This document shows, one piece after another, positions 20,345 through 30,213 of a stretch of 32,500 bases of DNA. A program made the position numbers and the translations under genes. The DNA is from Tubiluchus corallicola (lineage: Eukaryota; Priapulida; Priapulimorpha; Priapulimorphida; Tubiluchidae), in NCBI GenBank assembly GCA_030141605.1, contig JAQGDQ010001232.1:1-32500 (forward strand), given 5' to 3'. The notes under the pieces are model-generated. The model worked only from the letters and a program-made list of their open reading frames with translations. It was not told the DNA's origin and did no database searches. Every line of letters starts with the position of its first letter. Position 1 is the stretch's first letter.

Positions 20345-20535
20345 TTTTTTCTTTAAAGGAAGGCAGGATGATTTTTCATATACTACCCCATTTTCAAGTC
20401 CGGTTTTAATTAACACAATTAATACTGCAAAAGCGTGAATTAAATAATCGGGCGAAATTGTGTTTGTGTGATAATAATTCTTTCAATATAAGTCATTTTT
20501 GAAAAAATACTGTGTTACCTTTCAATATTGTAAAG
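20345..20535 (-). repeat. Dispersed repeat family D, copy 3
   Basis: Inverted relative to 10625-11192: AGGCAGGATGATTTTTCATA, TACTACCCCATTTTCAAGTC, TTAACACAATTAATACTGC and AAGTCATTTTTGAAAAAATA all match. The two halves are contiguous here, so this copy probably represents the structure before insertion. Confidence 0.75.
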
Positions 20536-21060
20536 AGTAGATTGTTTTGACCTACAGTTTAACGATTTTAAAGAAACCATTTTAAAGAAGCCATTTCCAT
20601 CGTCAAACTCCGACGTAAATGTGATCAAAGCTTCAACTTTTGTTTGAAGTGTAACCATCAACAACTGCATCTGTATCACCTTAATCTCGTCAATATTGAC
20701 AGCTGACGTTGTGATATGTTATAGATGCGTTGTGGTTTAAATCACTTGGCATGAATAATATATTTGATGATCGTAAAAATCTAATCAGTTTTGACGTCAC
20801 TGGTGTCTGGGTTCGCTAGTGGGACTGTTGATTTCTCTCAGACGTACTTGCGTACTTGGTTCATTGAGCTCACGCCACGCTGTACAGTATTTTGGGAATC
20901 AGGAAATACGTTCCCTTAATAATTTATCCCTAGTTGCAAAAATTAAGACAGGAATGTAATTGGCCTAAATTAATCAAGTTATTGACCCTTCGAAAATGAT
21001 CTTACACCCTCTTACGTGAGTTGAAACTCCAGTAGTTGACTGTCGTGTCTTTGCTGTTAT
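20536..21060. other. No gene; possible decayed SINE head
   Basis: Around 20860-20895, GGTTCATTGAGCTCACGCC and CGCTGTACAG resemble an eroded version of the SINE head at 4376-4511. Nothing else was recognised. Confidence 0.4.
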
Positions 21061-21160
21061 TCATCCACGATTGTGGAATCGTTTACATCTATGCGCCAGC
21101 TGCTAGTATTACATCTAAAGGTCCCTGGTTCAATCCCGAGTTTTGGCGCAATGTAAAGAA
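21060..21160 (+). mobile_element. tRNA-like SINE fragment
   Basis: AAAGGTCCCTGGTTCAATCCC is a strong box B-type T-arm and is followed by GAGTTTTGGCGC. A box A cannot be read with confidence and no acceptor stem pairs, so this is probably a degenerate SINE rather than a functional tRNA gene. Confidence 0.45.
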
Positions 21161-22170
21161 AGGGCGGAAATTTGAACGAAAATTTGATACTTTAAAGGGG
21201 GAGAGGCGCTGAATGTCCGAGGCTCCTAAATTACCCTTTCTTTAGTAACCAAAACCGAAAAACCTTGAATAAAAAAAGATACGTATTTATATGTAGACCA
21301 CTGTACTTACTTGTGTTTAATAAGCGCCAAAAAAGAGAAACGATTGATTGTAATGCTAACATATATATCTTGCATATTTATATTCACAAGACAACAGTGA
21401 AAACAAACAATCAGTATTAAACAGTGCGATTATCTATGTAAATTAATCATAATTAAGCCGTCTATTATCGAGTTATAACATTCGATATTCATTATATCTA
21501 AAAATAGGTTAGGTACAAGTTTAAAATCGCATTGCCAAGTTACTTTTACAAGGTCAAAATTACCTATGAATGCGGCTTCGACAAGTGTTTGAAATCGCGA
21601 CCGTTCTACACTTGCAAAACAAAATTTTAAAAAGTACTTAAAAAGCATATCGTTTCAGGCAGCATTACGGATCATAACAACATAATGTATACTAGAGTAC
21701 AGTATGATGGCTTTTAAAATCGACCTTATAATTTTAAAGTACTATTTACTAATATAATAATTTTGTAATGATCGTCGGCGCATATATTGTAAGTCATAGT
21801 AGACTTTTAGTTATGAAGCTATATTAATATAGCGTTATATAAAATGATAAATTATTATAATATTAGCAACTCGACTTCACCATTTACTGATGTCTATGAA
21901 AACATCATCTTCATCACCGTGCAAAAGCTGTTTTTAGAAACAACGCTGAAATATCCTGACTGTTTTTTCCCTGAAGTTCAAAATTCAATATTTTGCACGG
22001 AATTTATCATGGGATTAAGTTCATTAATTCTTTACTTTCACTAATTTTCATAAAGGGCTGTTTAATTTTCTAGTGTTGTTGTGTATTATTCTGCGACGCG
22101 GCTCCTTTGAAGTGTTTTATGTAGAATTGTGAAAATATTAAACGTAGCGTGTTCATTTTTGCGTTGACTT
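21161..22170. other. About 1 kb without a recognised gene
   Basis: AT-rich sequence with only short frames lacking motifs or splice support. No tandem or inverted structure stood out. Confidence 0.55.
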
Positions 22171-22171
22171 G

Positions 22172-22839
22172 TTAAGGACATAATGAAAAGAAAAAATAAA
22201 TTTACAAACTGGAAATTTCCACTTTATAACTCCAAATTTCATTCTTATAACTCGAAATTTCAACTTATAACTCGAAATTTCCACTTTGTAACTCCAAATT
22301 CATCTTTGTAACTCGAAATTCAGCTTTATAACTCGAAATTTCCACTTTGTAAATCGAAATTTGACTTTCTAACTCGAAATTTCGACTCTCTAACTCAAAA
22401 TTTCAAATTCGTAACTCAAAATTTCCACTTTGCAACTCGAAATTTCCACTTTGTAACTCCAAATTCATCTTTGTAACTCGAAATTTCAACTTATAACTCA
22501 AAATTTTCACTTTGTAACTCCAAATTCATCTTTGTAACTCGAAATTCAACTTCATAACTCGAAATTTCCACTTTTACGCAGGTAAGCGAAATGCTAAATA
22601 ATATAACTTTTCATGGACATAGTTTAGCATTTCCTTCTCTTCCCCTGATTTACGTTGTGCGTATATGACGTCACGTAATGGCGCCGTCGGTACAGTATTG
22701 CCAAAGATTTATAATAAAAACAAGCAAAAAACCCTTTCAATGTGAGTACGATATGCGCATGAAATTGCTATTAAGTAATATAATTTTTAAGGAGATTTCT
22801 CTGAAACCTACTTCGGGTACCCCTTTTCTTGTCCTTTAA
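22172..22839 (+). mobile_element. Probable MITE family B copy carrying a minisatellite
   Basis: The right end CCTACTTCGGGTACC, then CTTTTCTTGTCCTTTAA, is a clear family B terminus. 22575-22839 matches 4529-4800 inverted (GCAGGTAAGCGAAATGC, GATTTACGTTGTGCGTATA). A left-end-like TTAAGGACATAATGAAAAG lies at 22172, giving a total of 668 bp, close to the 664 bp of the full-length copy. Between them lies a tandem array replacing or expanding the usual left half. The left boundary is inferred. Confidence 0.6.
22205..22574. repeat. Minisatellite of about 22 bp, about 17 units
   Basis: Units of the form TAACTCGAAATTTCCACTTTG repeat with length variation (TTTCAAC, TTCATCT, TTCAGCT variants) and abut family B sequence at 22575. 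Confidence 0.9.
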
Positions 22840-22867
22840 AATTACTGTGATACATAGTACAAAGAAT

Positions 22868-23185
22868 TCGATACGATGCGATGCGATATGATATGATGCG
22901 ATGAAGGCAATGCAATGCAATGCAATGTCACATACTGCATCATACTTCACTGCAATGCACTACGCCGCATTGCACAATACACCTGCACCGCACTGCACTA
23001 CACAGCATGACACAACCCAACACAACTCAACACAATTCGAGTAAACGTAACCCAATCGATCTTAGCCCCACCTAACCCAACCCAAAACAACACAGCACAT
23101 CACTTCATTACACGCCACTCCACAACACAACGCAACACTCAACACAACACAACTCAACTCAACACAACACAATAGCACAACACTG
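22868..23185. repeat. Degenerate GATGC / CAACA low-complexity tract
   Basis: It begins with GCGATGCGATATGATATGATG and AATGCAATGCAATGC, then shifts into CACAACCCAACACAACTCAA-type 5-mer repeats. No coding signal. Confidence 0.85.
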
Positions 23186-23579
23186 TACTATGACTCACAA
23201 GCCCCACATTATGAGCTGATCCACCTACGCACTTTCCACCTATAAAAGTGACTGTCTGTTTTATAAGACAACGTTCTGTGAAATTAATTTTTTCACATCT
23301 TCTTAGAGAGACAATATCTCCATTAATGCTTAAAACATGTTCCATTTGAAATCCTCAGACAGTTACATAAAGAAGATTTTCACCTGGCTAAATAGGATTT
23401 TACTGTTTCATTAAAATGGCTTGGTAACATATATAATTTGGAATATTGCACCAAAATTCCACACATTCGTATTTCAATGCATTTATACGATGATTCGTAA
23501 TGTTATCAAAGAGGCTGAGTTTTCTTATTTTTCGAGCAGCATTTCCATTCTGAAGGCAGATAGTTTGTGGACGGCTAAA
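23186..23579. other. Spacer between two repeat tracts, no gene
   Basis: Unique-looking AT-rich DNA. The minus-strand frame at 23154-23345 extends into the CA-rich tract and has no recognised motif. Confidence 0.5.
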
Positions 23580-25653
23580 CAGAGTGTCCTGTAGGGCACA
23601 TTTTTGCGATCGTGTCCTGTTTGGCTACATTTTCTGTACGTCCTATTTAACCTATTTTTGTTAACATATCTTGCTTGGCTTATTTTAATCTCTTGTTTGA
23701 CCTATTTTTGCTAACTTGTCTCATTTGGCCTAATATTTTGTTAACGTGCTTTGCTTAGGTTTGACATTTGTTGCAGATTTTTGTTAACGTATCCTGTTTG
23801 GCTTATTTTTCCCAACATATCCTGTTTGACTTATTTTTCCCAACATATCCTGTTTGACTTATTTTTGCTAACGTGTCTTGTTTGACTTATTTTTGCAAAT
23901 GTATCCTGTTTGACTTATTTTTGTTAACATATCCTGTTTTGGCTTATTTTTCCCGACGTATCCTGTTTAACTTATTTTTGCAAATGTATCCTGTTTGACT
24001 TATTTTTGCTAACATATCCTGTTTGGCTTATTTTTGCAAACGTGTCCTGTTTGACTTACCTTTGCCAACGTATCCTGTTTGACTTACGTTTGCCAACGTA
24101 TCCTGTTTGACTTACGTTTGCCAACGTATCCTGTTTGACTTACGTTTGCCAACGTATCCTGTTTGACTTACCTTTGCCAACGTATCCTGTTTGACTTACC
24201 TTTGCCAACGTATCCTGTTTGACTTACTTTTGCCAACGTATCCTGTTTGACTTACCTTTGCCAACGTATCCTGTTTGACTTACCTTTGCCAACGTATCCT
24301 GTTTGACTTACCTTTGCCAACGTATCCTGTTTGACTTACCTTTGCCAACGTATCCTGTTTGACTTACGTTTGCCAACGTATCCTGTTTGACTTACGTTTG
24401 CCAACGTATCCTGTTTGACTTACCTTTGCCAACGTATCCTGTTTGACTTACCTTTGCCAACGTATCCTGTTTGACTTACGTTTGCCAACGTATCCTGTTT
24501 GACTTACCTTTGCCAACGTATCCTATTTGACTTACGTTTGCCAACGTATCCTGTTTGACTTATTGTTGCTAGCTTGTCTTCTTTGACTTATGTTTGCTAA
24601 CATATCCTGTTTGACTTATGTTTGCTAACGTATCCTGTTTGACTTATGTTTGCTAACATATCCTGTTTGACTTATTTTTCCAACGTATCCTGTTTGACTT
24701 ACGTTTGCCAACGTATCCTGTTTGACTTACGTTTGCCAACGTATCCTGTTTGACTTACCTTTGCCAACGTATCCTGTTTGACTTACCTTTGCCAACGTAT
24801 CCTGTTTGACTTACGTTTGCCAACGTATCCTGTTTGACTTACGTTTGCCAACGTATCCTGTTTGACTTACCTTTGCCAACGTATCCTGTTTGACTTACCT
24901 TTGCCAACGTATCCTGTTTGACTTACCTTTGCCAACGTATCCTGTTTGACTTACGTTTGCCAACGTATCCTGTTTGACTTACCTTTGCCAACGTATCCTG
25001 CTTGACTTACCTTTGCCAACGTATCCTGTTTGACTTACTTTTGCCAACGTATCCTGTTTGACTTACGTTTGCCAACGTATCCTGTTTGACTTATTGTTGC
25101 TAGCTTGTCTTCTTTGACTTACGTTTGCCAACGTATCCTGTTTGACTTACCTTTGCCAACGTATCCTGTTTGACTTACGTTTGCCAACGTATCCTGTTTG
25201 ACTTACGTTTGCCAACGTATCCTGTTTGACTTACCTTTGCCAACGTATCCTGTTTGACTTACCTTTGCCAACGTATCCTGTTTGACTTACCTTTGCCAAC
25301 GTATCCTGTTTGACTTACGTTTGCCAACGTATCCTGTTTGACTTACCTTTGCCAACGTATCCTGCTTGACTTACCTTTGCCAACGTATCCTGTTTGACTT
25401 ACCTTTGCCAACGTATCCTGTTTGACTTACGTTTGCCAACGTATCCTGTTTGACTTATTGTTGCTAGCTTGTCTTCTTTGACTTATGTTTGCTAACATAT
25501 CCTGTTTGACTTATGTTTGCTAACGTATCCTGTTTGACTTATGTTTGCTAACATATCCTGTTTGACTTATTTTTCCAACGTATCCTGTTTGACTTATTTT
25601 TTCTAACATATCCTACTTGACTTATTTTTGCTCACATATCCTGCTTGACTTAT
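23580..25653. repeat. 28-bp minisatellite, about 70 units
   Basis: Units repeat every 28 bases (GACTTACSTTTGCCAACG, TATCCTGTTT). The edges (23580-24050 and 25580-25653) are more diverged (TTATTTTTGCTAAC), while the centre is highly uniform, as expected from unequal exchange. A marked block TTATTGTTGCTAGCTTGTC recurs at 24560, 25091 and 25455; the first and last are followed by the same series of variant units, so blocks have been duplicated. On the minus strand many units contain AAAGGTAAGT. Confidence 0.97.
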
Positions 25654-25664
25654 TACGTTTATGG

Positions 25665-25865
25665 AAACAAATTACAACGTTTTATTACTTCTAGATTATT
25701 AAGTGAATAATAACAGATCTTAATGTGCTAATATATCTAGTTTGACTTATTTTTTCTACCGTGTGGGGTTACTAACCTGCAAGAAAATAAGCTTGTGGAA
25801 ACACAAATTACAACGTTTTGTTACTTTAGATTATCAATAATTAAGTGAATAATAACAGACCTTAA
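25665..25865 (+). repeat. Direct duplication at the array edge
   Basis: ACAAATTACAACGTTTTATTACTT-like sequence, then TTAAGTGAATAATAACAGA, occurs at 25665-25726 and again at 25792-25865. One stray, diverged 28-bp-type unit (ATATATCTAGTTTGACTTAT) lies between them. The pair brackets the edge of the minisatellite. Confidence 0.8.
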
Positions 25866-25986
25866 TCAAGAGCAGTTATAACATTAAACTTTAAAAGAAA
25901 TAATGACACAAATCACAAATGAATTTCATCTAACTGCACTGCGTGAGCTGACATTTTGAAATTATCGTAAAAACTAATTGTCACAG

Positions 25987-26326
25987 TAAACCTTTTCACA
26001 GTTCATGCGATTGTGAAAAAGTCAAAGGTTAAGTGTACCAGACAACGTATTTGTGTACACTTGACAACGCCCCGCTGCCCAAGCTATTGTAATAGTAACC
26101 GTTTTAACAGCTAGAATCTCACCTAGTTCATTTTTTCCGCACAGAACAATGTATAATTAAGTAAAGTCCACGTAAAACAACTGAAGTTACTGAACTCATG
26201 TGGCAGACGGCTCTGCTTTACTCGCATGTCGCGTGACGGTTGTATCTAAGATGCGTTGCTGTGGTAGAGTTAACCCTTGACCTACAGTAACTGCGTATGC
26301 GCACAACGAAACTGTAAAAAGGCTTA
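25987..26326 (-). mobile_element. MITE family A, copy 3 (340 bp)
   Basis: The ends are TAAACCTTTTCACAGTTC and, reverse-complemented, TAAGCCTTTTTACAGTTTCG. Reversed, it is collinear with copies 1 and 2 (GTCAAAGGTTAAGTGTACC, AACTAGGTGAGATTCTAGC on the minus strand). The central lariat-like GGATCTTGC block is partly deleted (only TTGTTCTGTGCGG-type remnants). No ORF. Confidence 0.88.
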
Positions 26327-27250
26327 TTGTTATTGCTTGTCGGGAAAATAAAATTACTTAAATCTAACGGGAATAAAATGTAAAGTCCGTCCATACTGCA
26401 GTAAATTGTACATCGTGTAAACAATGCATTTAAACAGTGCATTCGCATTTCTCACACTACAAGAGTGTTGAAAAAAAATTGAAAGAAACTTCACGAAAAA
26501 CCGGAAAATTTTCTATTTTTACATGTCTAAAAATCACAGCCCCCTCAACTGCTTCCACACACCCACCGAAAACGCGTAGCTATGCTTTACCAATAGCGCA
26601 TGCGTTACAAAGCGCAAATCATCGATGTGAAATGTGTTTTTATATCCGTCTGTGCCTACACGAAAAGCTGTAACATAAAAGACGAGCTCACAAAAAAGAA
26701 AAACAATGGACCAGCCATTTACCATTGTTGACCTCGCTCGATACGTCATCATCAGCTATGCGTTGTTTCCTTGTAAATGGAACAAAAGCAGTCATGACAT
26801 TTCATAAATAACTCGATTTGTTTAGACTTTATTGCCTCCTAAATAGAATAAAACCTCCACACTTTATCATTTACTTCTCCGTAAAAGCCACACTCCCCCC
26901 GGACGCATTAGCTCCATCGACCTGACGCAGGGCGGCTCTAGAGGGGGAGCTAGGCTAGGTAGAAATTTCTTGCCTTTCTAACCTGTTACATCAGGTGTTT
27001 GGCACGCTTTGAGTGCCGCGCAATTTCAGCATCTCGCGATAAAACGCTTGTTTGTTAGAAAGTTACAATAAAGTTCACGAATGAGTCTTCATAACAATTA
27101 TAATTGCAGCCGCGCAATAAAGTGATTCTTTGTAGTTCACAATTCCGAGCTGACAGTGTTCATTTTAACGCGTAGAAACAAAGTATGGAGGCCATTTCAT
27201 GTCATAGCACGTATATTCCAGCCTGGAAAATATTATCTGGATACATCTGT
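26327..27250. other. About 900 bases without a recognised gene
   Basis: Several overlapping frames of 70-80 codons occur on both strands without splice signals or motifs. A short GC-richer patch at about 26895-26965 (CCGGACGCATTAG, GAGGGGGAGCTAGGC) stands out in composition but matched nothing I recognise. There is an NRF1-like AGCGCATGCGTT at 26596. Confidence 0.45.
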
Positions 27251-27696
27251 ATTTTTCAGACTTGTTTCACATGTACGAGTCTAAAAATAAGCCTTTTCAC
27301 AGTTTCAGCGATTGATGATGATCGTGAAAAGGTCAAAGGTTAAGTACACTAGACAACGTATTTGTGTACACATGACAACGCCTCGCAGCCCATGCTGTTG
27401 TTATAGTAACAGTTTTTACAGCTAGTTAGAACCTTATCTAGTTCATTTTTTTTGTTCCCGAGCAAAATCCTGCTAGTTAATCATTCTACACATAAACTAA
27501 TCCAAAATTAACTAATGTCCACGTAAAACAACTATAGTTACTTAACTTATGTGACAGACGGCTTTGCTTTACACACATAACGTGACGGTTGTAGTTAAGA
27601 CGCGTTTGCTATGGTACGCTTAAAGTTTGCCTGCAGCAACTGCAATTTTACTGTTGTGGTTTTCAGACTTGTTTGAAATACAAGAGTCTGAAAAAG
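27251..27696. repeat. Duplicated hairpin flanking MITE family A copy 4
   Basis: A hairpin of about 37 bases (TTTTCAGACTTGTTT, then ACRAGAGTCTRAAAA-type) occurs at 27251-27286 and again at 27659-27696, on either side of a family A element. The second copy folds almost perfectly (TTTTCAGACTTGT pairing with ACAAGAGTCTGAAAA apart from one bulge). Confidence 0.75.
27288..27650 (-). mobile_element. MITE family A, copy 4, one end eroded
   Basis: The left end TAAGCCTTTTCACAGTTTCAG is intact and followed by the conserved GTCAAAGGTTAAGTACAC. On the minus strand the interior AGCAGGATTTTGCTCGGG and ATGAACTAGATAAGGTTC match the other copies. The distal arm decays at GCAACTGCAATTTTACTGT and lacks the terminal GGCTTA. 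Confidence 0.85.
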
Positions 27697-27699
27697 AGT

Positions 27700-28400
27700 G
27701 CCTGAACACAGTTGTGTTTTAAGCCGTTTCAAATGTATGTTTTCGAAAATAGGTTGTACAATGTACATAGACGTAGTTGTAGATTTTTTAACCCTTTTCC
27801 AATGCATATGATTGTTAAAAAGATTACCTGCATCATTTGTGCCTCTGGCGACAAAACTGATTTTAATTGTCACAATTTTAGTATTTTTATTTATTTTATT
27901 GTACTATTTTATGGATGTTAAATAAAGTAAACTAAACTAAATAAACAATTTCATAATTGTGACCCGAGTTACAAATAACTGGGACTTATTAAGAAAAGAA
28001 AGTTTATCTATGTACACTAATAATCTTTTTCTTAATGTGCACAGTAGTTCAATTCCATTAACTTTATTTTCAAACACTTTGCTATTTGTTACTGCATCTA
28101 TTTCTTTTCTACACGTCTGTTTATTCATTACTTTGGCTTCTTTGTAAATACATTAAAACTCTGCCTATATAAACTGGTTGCTGTTTGTATAATGTACAAC
28201 TGATGATGACAGCTGATTGCTGTGGAAACTTTTGGACATGTCTTTAAACTTTTGTAAATTAAAGTTTATATAAAAGCTGTGTTATTTTAATAATAGATTA
28301 GTTGAGCATAGCTGTGCTTTCAGACCTGTTCTAATGTATGACTGTTAAAGATTATATGGTCATTGTTGAAGTTTCTAGACGTATTATAAATGTGCCATTT
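27700..28400 (+). repeat. Pair of diverged direct repeats
   Basis: Sequence at 27705-27845 (ACACAGTTGTGTTTTAAGCC, TTCAAATGTATG, GATTACCTGCATCATTTGTG) has a diverged counterpart at 28303-28400 (CATAGCTGTGCTTTCAGACC, TTCTAATGTATG, GATTATATGGTCATTG). The intervening AT-rich part includes AATAAAGTAAACTAAAC near 27922, a possible retroelement 3' end. Confidence 0.45.
28185..28229 (+). ncRNA. Hammerhead-ribozyme-like motif, degenerate
   Basis: A stem TTGTA/TACAA (28185-28199) is followed directly by CTGATGA (28200-28206), a second hairpin ACAGC-TGATT-GCTGT (28209-28223) and GGAAAC (28224-28229). This is the order stem I, CUGAUGA, stem II, GAAA found in hammerhead ribozymes of Penelope-like and other retroelements. 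However, the base before GAAA is G rather than the usual C, stem II lacks its closing pair, and a convincing stem III and cleavage triplet are not seen. It could be a decayed copy or chance. Confidence 0.2.
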
Positions 28401-29124
28401 GTGGAGAATTATCTGAACTTCGGTTTATAATTTATTAAGTCGGCTCATAATAAAAATTAGTTTCTCAAATTCCACAGAAACGATGAAAACTTTTCACAGC
28501 AAAAACACTTCTACAAAACTCACAAAATTTCTCCATCGGGAAAAAAGGAATTTCAGTAGTTCAGCTTTTCTAGGTTGTGCAACGAATGCATTTACATCAT
28601 TTCCCCACAAGCATTTGTGGTGTGTTAGATTTGCAAAAGCCAGACAATTGATTATTAGACTCAATCTTATTTTAACTTACTGTCCAAAATATACATTTTC
28701 ATGCCTATAAAAGTTAGTAATTGTTTCTAATGTTTGAACAATTACCTTTGAAGTTAATTAATGACAACCGAAAACAGCCATCGTTTACGTCACAAACTAA
28801 CCACTGTTTGTGCAATGGTAGGCATCTTTACTACGCGTGAAGCACGTTTGCGTAAGTGAAGATTGCTATAACACGCTGATGTGATGTCACGAGTTCTACG
28901 TCACGCCGACGAACACTGCAGTTCATGATCATGCTTATCACGGTACTGCGCCTATTTGTTGGCCACGCGACTGTGACAAAAAGTTGTTATTGCCAGTGGA
29001 TTCGCTGAGCTGCAGGTAGCTTTGAAACTTTAACAAAATTTAACTATCCTATTGTTTAATCTAAGTTCTGATTTTAAAAAAGCTATTGTAGTTTTCAATA
29101 TTTAAGAGCATACTTTATTTGAAC
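28401..29124. other. No gene recognised
   Basis: A plus frame near 28870-29010 ends at a donor-like CTGCAG|GTAGCT, but its protein has no recognised features and no good acceptor precedes it. The rest is AT-rich. Confidence 0.45.
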
Positions 29125-29125
29125 T

Positions 29126-29618
29126 TACTTACTTACTTACTCACTCACTCACTCACTCACTCACTCACTCACTCACTCACTCACTCACTCACTCACTCAC
29201 TTACTCACTTACTTATTTACTTACCTTCCTGCCTTCCTACCTACCTACCTACCTACATACCTCCCTAGCTACCTACCTACCTACCTCCCTACCTACCTAC
29301 CTACCTACCTACCTACCTCCCTACCTACCTACCTCCCTACCTACCTCCCTACCTACCTTCCTACCTACCTACCTCCCTTCCTCCCTACCTACCTATCTAC
29401 CTACCTACCTACCTACCTACCTATCTATCTACCTACCTACCTACCTACCTACCTCCCTACCTACCTACCTACCTACCTACCTACCTACCTACCTACCTCC
29501 CTACCTACCTACCTACCTATCTACCTACCTACCTACCTCCCTACCTACCTACCTACCTACCTACCTACCTACCTACCTACCTACCTACCTACCTACCTAC
29601 CTACCTACTTACCTACAG
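29126..29618. repeat. Tetranucleotide microsatellite (CTTA/CTCA then CTAC)
   Basis: About 490 bases of ACTT and ACTC units grade into ACCT units with CCTC and TATC variants. All frames are low complexity. Its length suggests an expanded, unstable locus. Confidence 0.97.
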
Positions 29619-29639
29619 TTCATAATTAAAATAGACGAC

Positions 29640-30060
29640 ATATATAAAAAGATTAAAAAAAGATAAAATACAATAATAAAAACATGCGGCAGGCGATAAA
29701 CATATATATATATATACAAGAGAGAATTAATTTGCAAGCAAACAATTTAAAACACATTGTTATTAAAAATAGAGGTTTTTAGACAAATTAGCAAGAGCTA
29801 ATAAAAACGCCAGTAACTAACACTTATCAACACGAAAGTCAAAAGACAACGACGAGATTTATTTACGGTCACTCATTTAACAAACAACATTAGCACTAAC
29901 TGCTATTCAGCAATTTTCACTTACATATATGAGTAAGGACACAACATACAAACAAAAAATAACATGCAGGGTATATATATATGCCCTGGCATAGGGAGCC
30001 GCTAGTATCGAACTCAAGACTGCGTTCAGAAATCTAAATCACTCGGCCACTCAAACCAGG
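29640..30060 (-). mobile_element. SINE with tRNA-Ser/Leu-like head
   Basis: On the minus strand, GTTTGAGTGGCCGAGTGATT (box A type, as in class II Ser/Leu tRNAs) is followed by CTTGAGTTCGATACTAGCGG (box B type) about 35 bases later. The acceptor stem does not close and sequence continues through a (TA)n patch near 29975 into AT-rich DNA. It is therefore read as a SINE head with tail, not a tRNA gene. The tail boundary is uncertain. Confidence 0.62.
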
Positions 30061-30111
30061 ATAAACTGGTAGTATTCGCACGAAGATTTATAGAAGAAAT
30101 TAGTTTTATTC

Positions 30112-30172
30112 TCTTTGAACTTCTCTCTCTTTCTCTGTTTCGCTCTGTCTCTTTCTTTCATTCTTTTCCTCC
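30112..30172. repeat. CT-rich low-complexity tract
   Basis: TTCTCTCTCTTTCTCTGTTTC-like pyrimidine tract; it produces the Lys/Arg/Glu-rich minus-strand frame 30051-30248, which is not supported as a gene. Confidence 0.8.
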
Positions 30173-30213
30173 AATTCAAACCAAAATAATTGACTTTGGC
30201 GCTGCAGGAGAGG

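Noticed and set aside
26218-26752. Three overlapping 72-78 codon ORFs on both strands
   Set aside because: One runs into the end of a family A MITE; none has a domain, signal peptide or splice support.
28870-29012. Possible exon ending in donor-like CTGCAG|GTAGCT
   Set aside because: No convincing acceptor is visible and the peptide has no recognisable features; the donor match is weak.
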